A stretch of 28,752 bases of DNA from Myxococcales bacterium (GTDB taxonomy: Bacteria > Myxococcota_A > UBA9160 > SMWR01). Shown in pieces: positions 16,852 through 24,779 of this stretch. The position numbers were made by a program, and so were the translations under genes. The stretch spans positions 1-28,752 of the forward strand of contig JACZVU010000013.1 of NCBI GenBank assembly GCA_022572485.1, in the 5' to 3' direction. The notes beneath the pieces are model-generated. The model was not told where the DNA came from, did no database searches, and saw nothing but the letters and a program-made list of their open reading frames with translations. Position 1 is the stretch's first letter. Each line of letters opens with the position of its first letter.

Positions 16852-17667
16852 CTACTTGCAGCGTGGTATTCTCTCTCTGGCTCTCGCGTTCTCATACAAG
16901 GGCATCACGCTCGGGATGCGCCGCTTGAGTTCGTCGATCCGTGAGCCGTGTGATGGGTGGGTCGAGAGGAACGCCGGAGGCCGGGCGCCGCCAGCTCTCG
17001 ACATATTGCGCCAGAGTGTGATGCTCTCGTGGGGGTCGAAACCCGCTTTTGCCATCAGATCCAGGCCGATCAAGTCGGCCTCGCGCTCGTGTTGGCGACC
17101 GTACGGAAGCAACACTCCAACCTGAACGCCCGCACCGAGAAGCCCGATCATCTGGCCGTGTACCGGGTTGGTTGTGTTGGCGACCGCCGCCAGCAACTGC
17201 AGAGCCGTCTGCGAAGCAAACTTTGCCGACACGCGCTCGTTTGCATGTCCCTCCAATACGTGGGCGATCTCGTGACCAATCACGGCGGCGAGCTGGCCTT
17301 GGGTGCGCGCCACCTGCAACAAGCCCGTATTCACGCCGATCTTTCCGCCCGGTAGCGCGAACGCATTCGGCGTGTCGTCCGCAAAGACGCGAACTTCCCA
17401 GCGGGTTCTCGCGTTCACTCCGGTCAGGGCTCCGGTAATGGCATTTGCGACACAGCGGACCATCGCGTTCGCACCTGCATCTTGGGAGAGAGGTGTCTGC
17501 TGGGAAATTTCCGCAAATGCAGTGACACCCATTGCAGACATTTCCGCTTCTGGCATCAGCTTGAACTGGCGACGCCCGAGAGCCGAAGTCTGACAACCCG
17601 TGACCCATCCAGCCGCGAGGATCGCGACCACGAGCATCGAGCAGCTTACGGTGGGTTTTCTCGGCAT
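16852..17667 (-). CDS. M48-family metalloprotease lipoprotein
   Basis: The product is 271 residues with a lipoprotein signal: basic start, hydrophobic 10-20, lipobox VTGC with C25 as lipidation site. The zinc motif is HEIAH (132-136), with the third ligand likely E196 in HEREADLIG. FALPGGKIGVNTGLL before the motif and STHPSHGSRI after it are typical of periplasmic LoiP/YcaL/BepA-like M48B peptidases, which act in outer-membrane protein quality control. It would face the periplasm. The start at 17667 is chosen because the lipoprotein signal begins there, and its ATG overlaps the cupin stop by one base (TGATG), so the two are translationally coupled. Substrate unknown. Confidence 0.92.
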   Translation of the reverse strand: MPRKPTVSCSMLVVAILAAGWVTGCQTSALGRRQFKLMPEAEMSAMGVTAFAEISQQTPLSQDAGANAMVRCVANAITGALTGVNARTRWEVRVFADDTPNAFALPGGKIGVNTGLLQVARTQGQLAAVIGHEIAHVLEGHANERVSAKFASQTALQLLAAVANTTNPVHGQMIGLLGAGVQVGVLLPYGRQHEREADLIGLDLMAKAGFDPHESITLWRNMSRAGGARPPAFLSTHPSHGSRIDELKRRIPSVMPLYENARARERIPRCK

Positions 17668-18023
17668 CACCGTTCGGTGATCATCCAGAACTTTGAAACC
17701 GTGTCGTAGATGATCCACGTGGTATTGGCTCCCTTCGGTACGAAGAAGCTGTCGCCCGCGCTGTAGATTTCTTCCGTGTTGTCGTCGTTGTTTACGACGC
17801 CGACCTTGCCACTGATGATCGTACAGAATTCGTCGCACGGATAGTCGTTGTTGAGCGCCTTGCCCGGAGTGCAGATCCATACGCCTGCACTCACTCCGCC
17901 TTTGTCGTAGTAGACGTGCGCCGTCTCGATCGGGTCGCCTTCGTACCCGCCTTCAGCGGGCTTCGGCCCGTCCGTCGGCCGATCGAGATCCGACGCATTC
18001 ATGCGAATTGTCGCTTGGCTCAT
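17667..18023 (-). CDS. Small cupin-domain protein
   Basis: This 118-residue single-domain cupin resembles the Cupin_3 group (ureidoglycine aminohydrolase / EutQ-like). Visible features are GVWICTPGKALNNDYPCDEFCTIISGKVGVV (46-76 region, first cupin motif in which the usual His residues are largely absent) and the GDSFFVPKG turn of the second motif. With few metal-ligand candidates it may be a non-catalytic binding protein. An AAGGGAA tract precedes ATG 18023. The stop overlaps the protease start by one base, a coupling that is hard to explain functionally. No specific function can be assigned. Confidence 0.85.
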   Translation of the reverse strand: MSQATIRMNASDLDRPTDGPKPAEGGYEGDPIETAHVYYDKGGVSAGVWICTPGKALNNDYPCDEFCTIISGKVGVVNNDDNTEEIYSAGDSFFVPKGANTTWIIYDTVSKFWMITER

Positions 18024-18322
18024 CTCGAATTCCCTTTCCTTTCAGTCCTTCCAGGTTTCGGCCCCAGCGGGCGCAAACGAGCTAGAGCGTTCCGCAGAAT
18101 ACGGTGACACCAGCTCCTGGCGAGAGTCGTTGTAATTCTATTATTCTACGATCCTCTCTAGACCCGGTTGCGTGGTTTCGGCCTCTCTCGAAGAGCGCGG
18201 ATCGCGCGCGCGGTCATTATATCCCCGCGAAGTTTCGCTGCACCAAAATGGGTCTGGGCTCGCCGAGGTTCCTTCCATAGAATGATTGCTCGGCGGGATT
18301 ACTCACAAAGGAAGCGACCCCC

Positions 18323-18949
18323 ATGTACAAACTCTTCTGGGCGAAATCGGCGGGTGCGATGGCTTTGGAGGTGCTCTTCGAGGAGATCGGTGCCGAGTAC
18401 GAGAAGGTCGTGGTCGATGTCGAAAACAAGGAAAATCGAAGTGCGGAATTTTTGGCCGTGAATCCATTGGGTCAGATTCCCGCACTGATTCTCCCCGATG
18501 GTACGGTGCTGACCGAGTCCGCAGCGATGCTGCTGCACATCACCGACCGCCACCCTGAGGCCAAGCTCGCTCCACCGGCGGGCAGCCCGGAGAGCGCGCG
18601 CTTCCAGCGCTGGCTCGTCTTCATGGCGGTCACGATCTACACCGCCTATCGGCGCCTTTTCTACGCGGATCGGTTCACGACCGATGCCACGGGTATCGAC
18701 GGGATCGAAGCTGCCGCACGAACGGACATAGACCACTACTTTGCGGTCCTGAACGACGCCTTGGACCCGGGGCCCTACCTGCTCGGGGAAACCTACAGTG
18801 CAGCTGACGCCTATCTTTGGATGCTCGCCAAGTGGCATCCGGACGCCAAGCAGTTGTTCGCCGACAACCCGCGCATCGCAAAGCTCCTGGATCTCGTCGA
18901 GGCGCGTCCCGCAGTCGCGAAAGTCTGGGCGGAAAACCGCGAGGATTGA
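18323..18949 (+). CDS. Glutathione S-transferase family protein
   Basis: The 208-residue protein has the two-part GST layout: an N-terminal thioredoxin-like domain (1-80) with NPLGQIPALILPDG and the ESAAMLLHI glutathione-binding segment, and an all-helical C-terminal domain (90-205) with the ETYSAADAYLWM motif (the conserved Asp N-cap). The N-terminus MYKLFWAKSAGAMA puts a Ser or Trp near the usual catalytic position, as in beta/nu-like bacterial GSTs. The start at 18323 has AAAGGAAG upstream. It is monocistronic, between divergent and convergent neighbours. GSTs of this kind detoxify electrophiles or act in aromatic and ether degradation; the substrate here is unknown. Confidence 0.92.
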   Translation: MYKLFWAKSAGAMALEVLFEEIGAEYEKVVVDVENKENRSAEFLAVNPLGQIPALILPDGTVLTESAAMLLHITDRHPEAKLAPPAGSPESARFQRWLVFMAVTIYTAYRRLFYADRFTTDATGIDGIEAAARTDIDHYFAVLNDALDPGPYLLGETYSAADAYLWMLAKWHPDAKQLFADNPRIAKLLDLVEARPAVAKVWAENRED

Positions 18950-18973
18950 TCGCGCGCACGGCTGTGAGTGCGC

Positions 18974-20281
18974 CTAACGACGGCGCGCCTCCCAGGCGTC
19001 GAGCAGCATCTTCCAACCGATGGCCAGGCCGATAGCCGGGCCGCGCAGGCCGTGAAATGGCAACGGCCGCGGTTTCGTCGGCGGCAGCGGCAGGCTGTCG
19101 GCGGCGGCTCCACCAGCGCACTCCGCCAACAATCGACCCATCGCGGTTGCCATCGCGATGCCGCGCCCGTTGTAACCACCGCCGCTCCACATACCGGGTC
19201 CCAACTCGAAGATCTTCGGCAGGTGGTCCAATGTCACGGCTACTCGACCGCTCCAGAAATAATCCAATCTCGCGTTGGAAGTCTCCGGATACAGCTTGTG
19301 CATCGAAGCGACGATGCGCGTGTAGAGTTTGCGGCACTCGATCTCGCGGATAGGCCCCCGCCCGCCGATTACGAGTCGACCCTCAGGAGTCATGCAGAAG
19401 TATTTGATCAGGCGGCGCGTGTCGGAAGAGACGTGTCCCTTTGGCAGGATGCGCGTCCGGAGCTCGTCGGAGAGTGGTTCGGTGGCGACTTGGTAGCTCA
19501 TAACGGGAATCAGGCTGCGGCTCAGGCGCGGCCAGAGTTCGTCCGTGTAGGCGTTGGTGCAGATCAAGACCTGTTTCGCAATCGCGTTTCCCGATGGGGT
19601 TGTAATCCGCCACCCCTCTGCGTTCCGAACGATGCGGGTTGCGGGGGACATTCCGTGCAGGCTCGCTCCTGCAGATTGTGCGGCTCGCGCGAGGCCGCGC
19701 GTATAGGCGAGTGGTTGCAGCCAGCCGCCGCGGGGATCGAGAAAGCCCGCGATGTATTCGTCGGTTCCAAGAAGGGCCGCGACCTGATCCCGATCGAGTA
19801 TTTCGAGCGGCACGCCGCGCGCCTGCCATTGGCGCACCCGGTTTTCCCCCAGTGGCAGCGCTGCAGGGCCGTGGACCGCCTGAATCCAGCCTTGTCGCCG
19901 CGCCCCGCAGTCGATCTGGTGGCGCGCGACGAGTTCGAACACGAGATCGGGTGCGGCGCCCGCGAAGTCGACCAGGCGTTGTCCACGCTCCATACCGAAG
20001 CGGCGCTCGAGGTCGTCCGGGTCGAGCTTGAGCCCCGGAATCACCTGGCCACCGTTGCGCCCAGCGGCTCCCCATCCCGGCTCCGCAGCTTCGACGAGCA
20101 CGACATCGGCTCCGGCTTTCGCGGCGTGGTAGGCGGCCGAGAGCCCCGTGAAGCCCCCGCCGATCACACAGAGTTCGGCGAATCGATCACCTGAAAGCGG
20201 TGGGCAGCTTGGTTCCGACGGTGCGGTCGCCACCCAGAGCGAATCGGGCAACTCCGGAAGTCTTCTGGGTTCTGTGCTCAT
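18974..20281 (-). CDS. FAD-dependent amine oxidoreductase, PuuB-like (DAO family)
   Basis: The 435-residue flavoprotein belongs to the D-amino-acid-oxidase-like family, closest in pattern to gamma-glutamylputrescine oxidase (PuuB). GGGFTGLSAAYH (41-52) is the FAD dinucleotide motif, preceded by the typical PuuB-like lead (LPELPDSLWVAT). AAGRNGGQV follows the Rossmann fold, and a C-terminal YNGRGIAMATAMGRLLAE segment closes the FAD site. It would oxidise a primary or secondary amine to an aldehyde with transfer to oxygen or quinone. A PuuR-like regulator and an aldehyde dehydrogenase lie 4.5-7 kb away but are not adjacent, so a shared pathway is only possible. The ATG at 20281 is the first start before the conserved lead. 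Substrate unassigned. Confidence 0.88.
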   Translation of the reverse strand: MSTEPRRLPELPDSLWVATAPSEPSCPPLSGDRFAELCVIGGGFTGLSAAYHAAKAGADVVLVEAAEPGWGAAGRNGGQVIPGLKLDPDDLERRFGMERGQRLVDFAGAAPDLVFELVARHQIDCGARRQGWIQAVHGPAALPLGENRVRQWQARGVPLEILDRDQVAALLGTDEYIAGFLDPRGGWLQPLAYTRGLARAAQSAGASLHGMSPATRIVRNAEGWRITTPSGNAIAKQVLICTNAYTDELWPRLSRSLIPVMSYQVATEPLSDELRTRILPKGHVSSDTRRLIKYFCMTPEGRLVIGGRGPIREIECRKLYTRIVASMHKLYPETSNARLDYFWSGRVAVTLDHLPKIFELGPGMWSGGGYNGRGIAMATAMGRLLAECAGGAAADSLPLPPTKPRPLPFHGLRGPAIGLAIGWKMLLDAWEARRR

Positions 20282-20320
20282 CGCGGTGGGTATCCTCGGG
20301 CGCGGAATTCTACCACGCAG

Positions 20321-20351
20321 CCCGGCTCACCGCGCTCTGCGGTGAGCCGGG
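20321..20351 (-). terminator. Strong GC hairpin after the CoA-ester operon
   Basis: CCCGGCTCACCGC (20321-20333) pairs perfectly with 20339-20351 around a 5-nt loop: a 13-bp stem of high GC. It lies 47 bp beyond the stop of the last operon gene (20398) and just before the start of the amine oxidase gene. There is no T tract, so termination efficiency is uncertain. It could instead be a repeat or attenuating structure. Confidence 0.6.
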
Positions 20352-20397
20352 GCGCTCCAGTCCGCCCGATCGAGAAAGATGAATCGCACTCGATCGC

Positions 20398-21630
20398 TTA
20401 TGGCCCCTCAACGACGTGATCGTCGTGCAGCTTCGCGATTTCGCGGTCACTCAGTTCCAGCACCGTCGAGAGAATCTCATCGGTGTGTTCTCCGAGCAGG
20501 GGCGCGCGGGTCGCAGCGAGTCGGGGCGACGCGCTGAATCGCAGCGGGGAACTCGGCATCAGGTAGGTCCCGATCCCGGGTTGTTCCACCATCGAGAACA
20601 TCGGATTCTCGGTCGAACATTCCGGATCGCTCTCGACCACCTGTCGCAAGGTTCGATAGGGCGCCCAGGAAACGCGGTTCTTGTCGAAAATTTCGCGGAC
20701 CTCGTTGAGCATCCGGGCGTAGAACCACGGTTCCAGGATCTTTGCGATCTCGCGGCGCACCCGGTACCGGTTGCCTGCCTGCTGGAGATCGAGACCGATT
20801 CGCTTTTCCAGTTCGTCGAACGTGGGTTCCATGTTGGTGGCTCTAACGAGTTTCTCCCACTGCGAGTCCGTCAGCGCCACCACCATCACGCGCAGCCCAT
20901 CGAGAGTTTCGAAGTCGCGACCGAAAGCTCCGTAGAGGTAGTTTCCATCTTTCGGGCGATCCTGGTCGTTGATCATCACGTCTGCGATCTTGCCGAGGTT
21001 TCCGATCATCGCGAGGGCCACATCGGCAAGCGCAATTTGTACGAGTTGACCCTCTCCGGTGTTTCGCCGGTGGCGATCTGCGGCGAGCAGTCCAACGGCT
21101 GCCATCTGCCCCGTGATCGCATCCCACGCGGGCAGGAGATGGTTGACGGGGTGCGGGTTGTCGCTCGGGCCCGTTACGGCGGGAAAGCCGACAGCGGGGT
21201 TCACCGTATAATCCACGGCCGTACTGCCATCGTGGTGTCCGTAAATGTTGACCATCACCAAATCCGAGCGTTTCGCCTTGAGCAACCCGTAGTCGAGCCA
21301 CCCGCGCGCGGGAAAGTTGGTGAGAAACAGTCCTCCATCTGTACCCGGGGCGCAGATCAGGTCTTGGATGACCTGCTGGCCCCGGGGCGAGCGAATGTCG
21401 ATCGCGATCGACCGCTTGCCCTTGTTGAGGCCTGCCCAGAACAGGCTGCGGCCATCGGGAGTGATCGGCCAACGGCCGTAGTCGAGGCCGCCACCGATCG
21501 GATCGAAGCGAATCACGTCTGCTCCGAGCTGAGCGAGCGTCATGCCTCCGAGCGGTGCTGCGACGAATGCAGACCCCTCGACCACGCGCATACCACTTAA
21601 AATGCCATTCAACGTAGAGCTCCCTTCCAT
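20398..21630 (-). CDS. mct: 2-methylfumaryl-CoA isomerase (mesaconyl-CoA C1-C4 CoA transferase)
   Basis: This is a 410-residue class III (CaiB/BaiF) CoA transferase. Its sequence follows, as I recall it, the Chloroflexus Mct enzyme very closely: VVEGSAFVAAPLGGMTLAQL, DPIGGGLDYGRWPIT, SLFWAGLNKGKRSIAIDIR, NPMFSMVEQPGIG and LGEHTDEIL. D170 in LLPAWDAITG sits at the catalytic Asp expected for the family. Mct moves CoA within one molecule, turning 2-methylfumaryl-CoA (mesaconyl-C1-CoA) into 3-methylfumaryl-CoA (mesaconyl-C4-CoA) in the 3-hydroxypropionate bicycle. The hydratase and lyase for neighbouring steps lie directly upstream in the same operon, with 4 bp to the hydratase stop. An ordinary CoA transferase such as itaconate CoA-transferase is the main alternative, but the signature segments favour Mct. 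Confidence 0.87.
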   Translation of the reverse strand: MEGSSTLNGILSGMRVVEGSAFVAAPLGGMTLAQLGADVIRFDPIGGGLDYGRWPITPDGRSLFWAGLNKGKRSIAIDIRSPRGQQVIQDLICAPGTDGGLFLTNFPARGWLDYGLLKAKRSDLVMVNIYGHHDGSTAVDYTVNPAVGFPAVTGPSDNPHPVNHLLPAWDAITGQMAAVGLLAADRHRRNTGEGQLVQIALADVALAMIGNLGKIADVMINDQDRPKDGNYLYGAFGRDFETLDGLRVMVVALTDSQWEKLVRATNMEPTFDELEKRIGLDLQQAGNRYRVRREIAKILEPWFYARMLNEVREIFDKNRVSWAPYRTLRQVVESDPECSTENPMFSMVEQPGIGTYLMPSSPLRFSASPRLAATRAPLLGEHTDEILSTVLELSDREIAKLHDDHVVEGP

Positions 21631-21634
21631 CGAA

Positions 21635-22690
21635 TCAAGCCATCAAACCGATAACGCGCCAATCGAGCACCGAGGTGTCCGCGCCGGGCGTTGGCGCCTG
21701 ATCTCCGCGCGTTGCGTGTACCACGGCGTGCAGGTCGATGAGGCCTCCGCCGCTTTCGAGTGAGTGCTTCGCGTCGATCGTAAATTCCGTGCGCAAGATG
21801 TCACCCTCGAAGACCGGTTCTGTGTGATCGCAGTTTCGCCACGCGATCAAGGTCACGAGGTTGGGAAGCGCGCGCGCGATTTGCGCCGACGCCATCGAAA
21901 TTGTGTGCCCGCCGTAGACGAGGCGCTTGCCGTATGGGCTGGACGTTGCATCGGTGTGCGCTTTTGCGATGTTGAGCGTCAGGCGCGCCAGCTCTGGTGC
22001 AGACGTGACCGAATCTCTCGCTTCGATGTGGTACCGGCTGCCCTCTGCAAGCTCCTCAAAATGTTCGCCGGAGATCTCTCGTCGGAAATGATCCAGGCGC
22101 CACTTTCCGGGCACCGCGGCTTCGACTTGTTCCATGTCGAGTTCAGCCGGGATGGTGTCGAAGGAATCGCTCGCCCCGGTGACTGCGTTCGGATCGCGAC
22201 ACGGAATCATCGCGCAACGCCAGAAGTGAAGGACGGTTTCGTCTTGTTGATTGTCTACGTGAATCTCGAGGACCACCATTCCGGTGGCGTCACGTCCGGG
22301 TTTCGCTCTGTTTTGCTTGAGCGCGACAATTTTCGTCGAGGTGCGCAGGGTGTCACCGATGAAGACCGGCCGGTGAAGGATGAGGCCCCTGTAGAAGAGG
22401 TTACCCTTGACGCGTTGAGTCGGTGAGGTGGTCTGCCCAATGGCGACATTGCAGATTACATTCGGGTGAACGAGAGCACGCGCGGATCCCGTCACTTTTT
22501 CGCAAAGGGTTGCGTCCAGTGAGAGTCGCAGTCGATCTCCGAACAATGCCTCGTGAAAAGCCGCGTGTCCCGCGGTCAGCGTCACGGCCGGAGCATCCGA
22601 AAAGCACTGCCCCGCCTTCAGATCTTCGAAGTAAGGAGCTTCGATGTGGATGATTCGAGGTGCCGCGTCTGCTGTTTTGTTCTCGTCCAT
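21635..22690 (-). CDS. mch: 2-methylfumaryl-CoA (mesaconyl-CoA) hydratase, MaoC-type
   Basis: The 351-residue protein has two MaoC-like hot-dog halves (about 15-165 and 195-330). The length fits mesaconyl-C1-CoA hydratase (beta-methylmalyl-CoA dehydratase). Visible features are YFEDLKAGQCF at the start, the GDTLRTSTKIVALKQN segment, MIPCRDPNA between halves, and RLVYGGHTISMASA in the second half, where the catalytic hydratase His is expected. It would interconvert erythro-beta-methylmalyl-CoA and 2-methylfumaryl-CoA. The frame is open further upstream, but the start at 22690 is chosen because the family's N-terminus begins there, 11 bp after the lyase stop. The downstream gene is the CoA isomerase that would use its product. 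Itaconyl-CoA hydratase is the alternative. Confidence 0.83.
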   Translation of the reverse strand: MDENKTADAAPRIIHIEAPYFEDLKAGQCFSDAPAVTLTAGHAAFHEALFGDRLRLSLDATLCEKVTGSARALVHPNVICNVAIGQTTSPTQRVKGNLFYRGLILHRPVFIGDTLRTSTKIVALKQNRAKPGRDATGMVVLEIHVDNQQDETVLHFWRCAMIPCRDPNAVTGASDSFDTIPAELDMEQVEAAVPGKWRLDHFRREISGEHFEELAEGSRYHIEARDSVTSAPELARLTLNIAKAHTDATSSPYGKRLVYGGHTISMASAQIARALPNLVTLIAWRNCDHTEPVFEGDILRTEFTIDAKHSLESGGGLIDLHAVVHATRGDQAPTPGADTSVLDWRVIGLMA

Positions 22691-22701
22691 GGCGATCCCG
22701 A

Positions 22702-23598
22702 TCAGTCTTTTCCGAGCGCGACAGCCAGTCTCGCGCGATCGATCACCCGCTGGTGGATATCGACGAGAGGTAGATCGATCATTTTCCCGTCGAGCGCGAA
22801 AACGCCCTTGCCGTCCGCAACCGCGGCCTCCCATCCCTCGATCACCCGCAGCGCCGTTTCGACCTGATCGGCGGTTGGCGTGAAGATCGAATTGGCGATC
22901 TCGGCCTGCGCCGGGTGGATGCAGAGCTTTCCCTCGAAACCCAGTCGCAGCGCCAGGTTTCCCTCTTCCAAGAACGCGGCCGTGTCTTTTACTGCCAGGC
23001 AGACTCCGTCGATTGGCGCCACCTTTGCCGCGGCTGCGGCGATTGCGAGGCGACAACGCGCGTGCAGCAAGACGCCGGTCGCAGGATCGGCCTCGGAGAG
23101 TCCCATGTCGAGGCTGAAATCCGCGTTCCCAAAACAGAGGGCATCAATTCGCGAATCGGCTCCGGCCAGCGTTTCCACCCGCGAGATCCCAGCCGCGGTC
23201 TCGACCAGTGCCAGCAACCTAACGCTTCCGCTGGGGGCTTCAAGCTCCGCCTCTAGCCTCGCTACCGCCGCGGAGGCCTGCTCGAGGCCCTCGGGGTTCT
23301 CGGATTTCGGCAGCATGATCGTCCGCGCGCCAGCCGAAACCACCGCCTTCAGGTCTGCTTCGAAGTTCAGAGACTCTGGTGGGTTCACGCGAACGGCTAT
23401 TGCCGGACCCCCGGATCCGACGCTTCGGATGTGATCCGCGACCTGCTCGCGGGCGCGCGCTTTGTGGTCCGGCGCGACGGAATCCTCGAGATCGAAGACG
23501 AGGAGATCTGCGGCCGCCTCTCGAGAACGATCGAGTTTCTTCTGTTCTGCACCCGGAACGAAGAGCAATGAGCGTCTGAGTTGCGTGATCTTTCGCAT
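22702..23598 (-). CDS. Malyl-CoA/beta-methylmalyl-CoA/citramalyl-CoA lyase (HpcH/HpaI, CitE-like)
   Basis: This is a 298-residue CitE-like aldolase of the HpcH/HpaI superfamily. Conserved parts are RRSLLFVPG (8-16), DLEDSV (36-41), the substrate Arg70 (AVRVNP), the metal ligands E133 (LVETAAG) and D160 (FGNADFSLD), and KLCIHPAQ near 240. Such lyases join glyoxylate with acetyl-CoA or propionyl-CoA to give malyl-CoA or beta-methylmalyl-CoA, or split citramalyl-CoA into acetyl-CoA and pyruvate. Being first in an operon with a 2-methylfumaryl-CoA hydratase and isomerase argues for beta-methylmalyl-CoA and perhaps citramalyl-CoA. It is shorter than the roughly 350-residue Chloroflexus Mcl, so it may be the citramalyl-CoA-specific type. 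The start at 23598 is chosen because the family N-terminus begins there. Confidence 0.87.
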   Translation of the reverse strand: MRKITQLRRSLLFVPGAEQKKLDRSREAAADLLVFDLEDSVAPDHKARAREQVADHIRSVGSGGPAIAVRVNPPESLNFEADLKAVVSAGARTIMLPKSENPEGLEQASAAVARLEAELEAPSGSVRLLALVETAAGISRVETLAGADSRIDALCFGNADFSLDMGLSEADPATGVLLHARCRLAIAAAAAKVAPIDGVCLAVKDTAAFLEEGNLALRLGFEGKLCIHPAQAEIANSIFTPTADQVETALRVIEGWEAAVADGKGVFALDGKMIDLPLVDIHQRVIDRARLAVALGKD

Positions 23599-23911
23599 GC
23601 GTTCGATACTCGTGGCCGCGCGGAGGGCTCGATCCAGATGTCCAACATCCCCAGCGAAAATCAGGAGGATGGCGCATAGCCCGAGGGCGCAAGAAGGGAG
23701 GTGGGCAATCATACCCGAGATCGCCCTGGAGCGGCCCACCCTGCCCGTTCGAGCGGAAGCGCACGCTCGAATGCCGATCACGGGCCCTGAGGTTTTCGCC
23801 AAGCATTCGATTGAAACGCGAGGCCCATTCGACTCGGATCACCGAGTCGATCTGGCTGGGCGGAATAGTAAACTCGTGATTCGCCGCGTCAGGGCAGTGG
23901 GAGATCAGCGG
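23599..23911. promoter_or_regulatory. Divergent control region between CoA-ester operon and lipoprotein
   Basis: This 313-bp stretch holds two perfect palindromes and no supported gene. TTCGAGCG/CGCTCGAA lies at 23748-23755 and 23764-23771 (8-nt spacer), and TCGACTCGG/CCGAGTCGA at 23829-23837 and 23842-23850 (4-nt spacer). Both share a TCGA-containing core and have sizes typical of operators for dimeric regulators. No regulator gene is adjacent and no clear -35/-10 pair is visible. Confidence 0.5.
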
Positions 23912-24721
23912 GTGGTTGGACGGCTAGCAGGCAACTGGTGGTGCGATGGGGTCACCCCCGAGCGCAAATTCCGGTCTCGTTTGGCACTCGCCGTTTCGAT
24001 TGCAGCGCTCGCTGTCTTTGCGTCCGCGTGTGTCCACGGATTCCGAGTTCCGAATTCGAAATCTGTCGACCGAGGCGATGCAGAGAAACCCCGTCACTTC
24101 GTGGTTTTACCGGTAAACCTCACGATCATCAAGATGCCGCCTGAGTTCAGTCCCGTGCTGGACGACATGTTCGGTGCCATTGCGGGCTACATCCGAAATC
24201 ACAGAGGTACGCTCGAGACGTTTTCAAGGAAAGAGGCATCTGCGCAATGGGCGGCGAGCATCGTAGAGGTGGAAGAGTCGGAAGCGCTCGACGACAATTT
24301 TGAAACAGCGATGGGTGTCTATGTCGCGCACCTTGCGGAAACCCGCTCCTTCGACGCGGTGATTTCGCCGTCGCTCGTCTATCGAAATACGAAGACCCGC
24401 GATCGGACGGTCAAATGGGACGGGGTATTTCGGAAAATGAAGATTGTGAATCTGTCTGACGAAGCCAAAACCAAGGGGCTCGCACGTTCACTCGTCATTG
24501 ATTTCGCCGGTGTTTCGTTGCACGTGATGGTATTTGGCCCGGACGGAGATTTGATCTTCCAGGGATACGGTGGGTTGGACCTCGCTCACAACGTAGACAT
24601 GGCTGGTGTGGAGTTTACGATGAATCCCAGGCTTTTGTTGAAAGAAGACCTCCTGAAAGAGAGCGACCATTTAAGCGAAGGCATTGGAGTGGCTTTCGAC
24701 CGCTATCTCCCGAGGCGCTAG
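23912..24721 (+). CDS. Lipoprotein of unknown function
   Basis: I do not recognise this protein. From GTG 23912 (GGGAG 8 nt upstream) it has 269 residues: a basic stretch (PERKFRSR), a hydrophobic core (24-38) and a lipobox-like ASAC with C40, suggesting a lipidated periplasmic or outer-membrane protein. The mature part is mixed alpha/beta in character, with RHFVVLPVNLTII followed by an acidic-basic helix region (FSRKEASAQWAAS) and a later pair of strands (LHVMVFGPDGDLIFQGYGG). No catalytic motif is visible. The frame continues upstream, but that stretch overlaps the lyase gene and is not credible. It is divergent from the CoA-ester operon and convergent with the regulator. The start is uncertain; a TTG nearer the hydrophobic core is possible. 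Confidence 0.75.
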   Translation: MVGRLAGNWWCDGVTPERKFRSRLALAVSIAALAVFASACVHGFRVPNSKSVDRGDAEKPRHFVVLPVNLTIIKMPPEFSPVLDDMFGAIAGYIRNHRGTLETFSRKEASAQWAASIVEVEESEALDDNFETAMGVYVAHLAETRSFDAVISPSLVYRNTKTRDRTVKWDGVFRKMKIVNLSDEAKTKGLARSLVIDFAGVSLHVMVFGPDGDLIFQGYGGLDLAHNVDMAGVEFTMNPRLLLKEDLLKESDHLSEGIGVAFDRYLPRR

Positions 24722-24779
24722 ATCCTGTCTGGGGGTGTCTTGCCCAGCTCAGTGCTGCGCGTCTGGTATCGACTTCGAG

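Noticed and set aside
23462..23911. N-terminal extension of the lipoprotein frame back to 23462.
   Set aside because: It overlaps the start of the lyase gene in antisense, has no ribosome site and would bury the signal peptide inside the protein.
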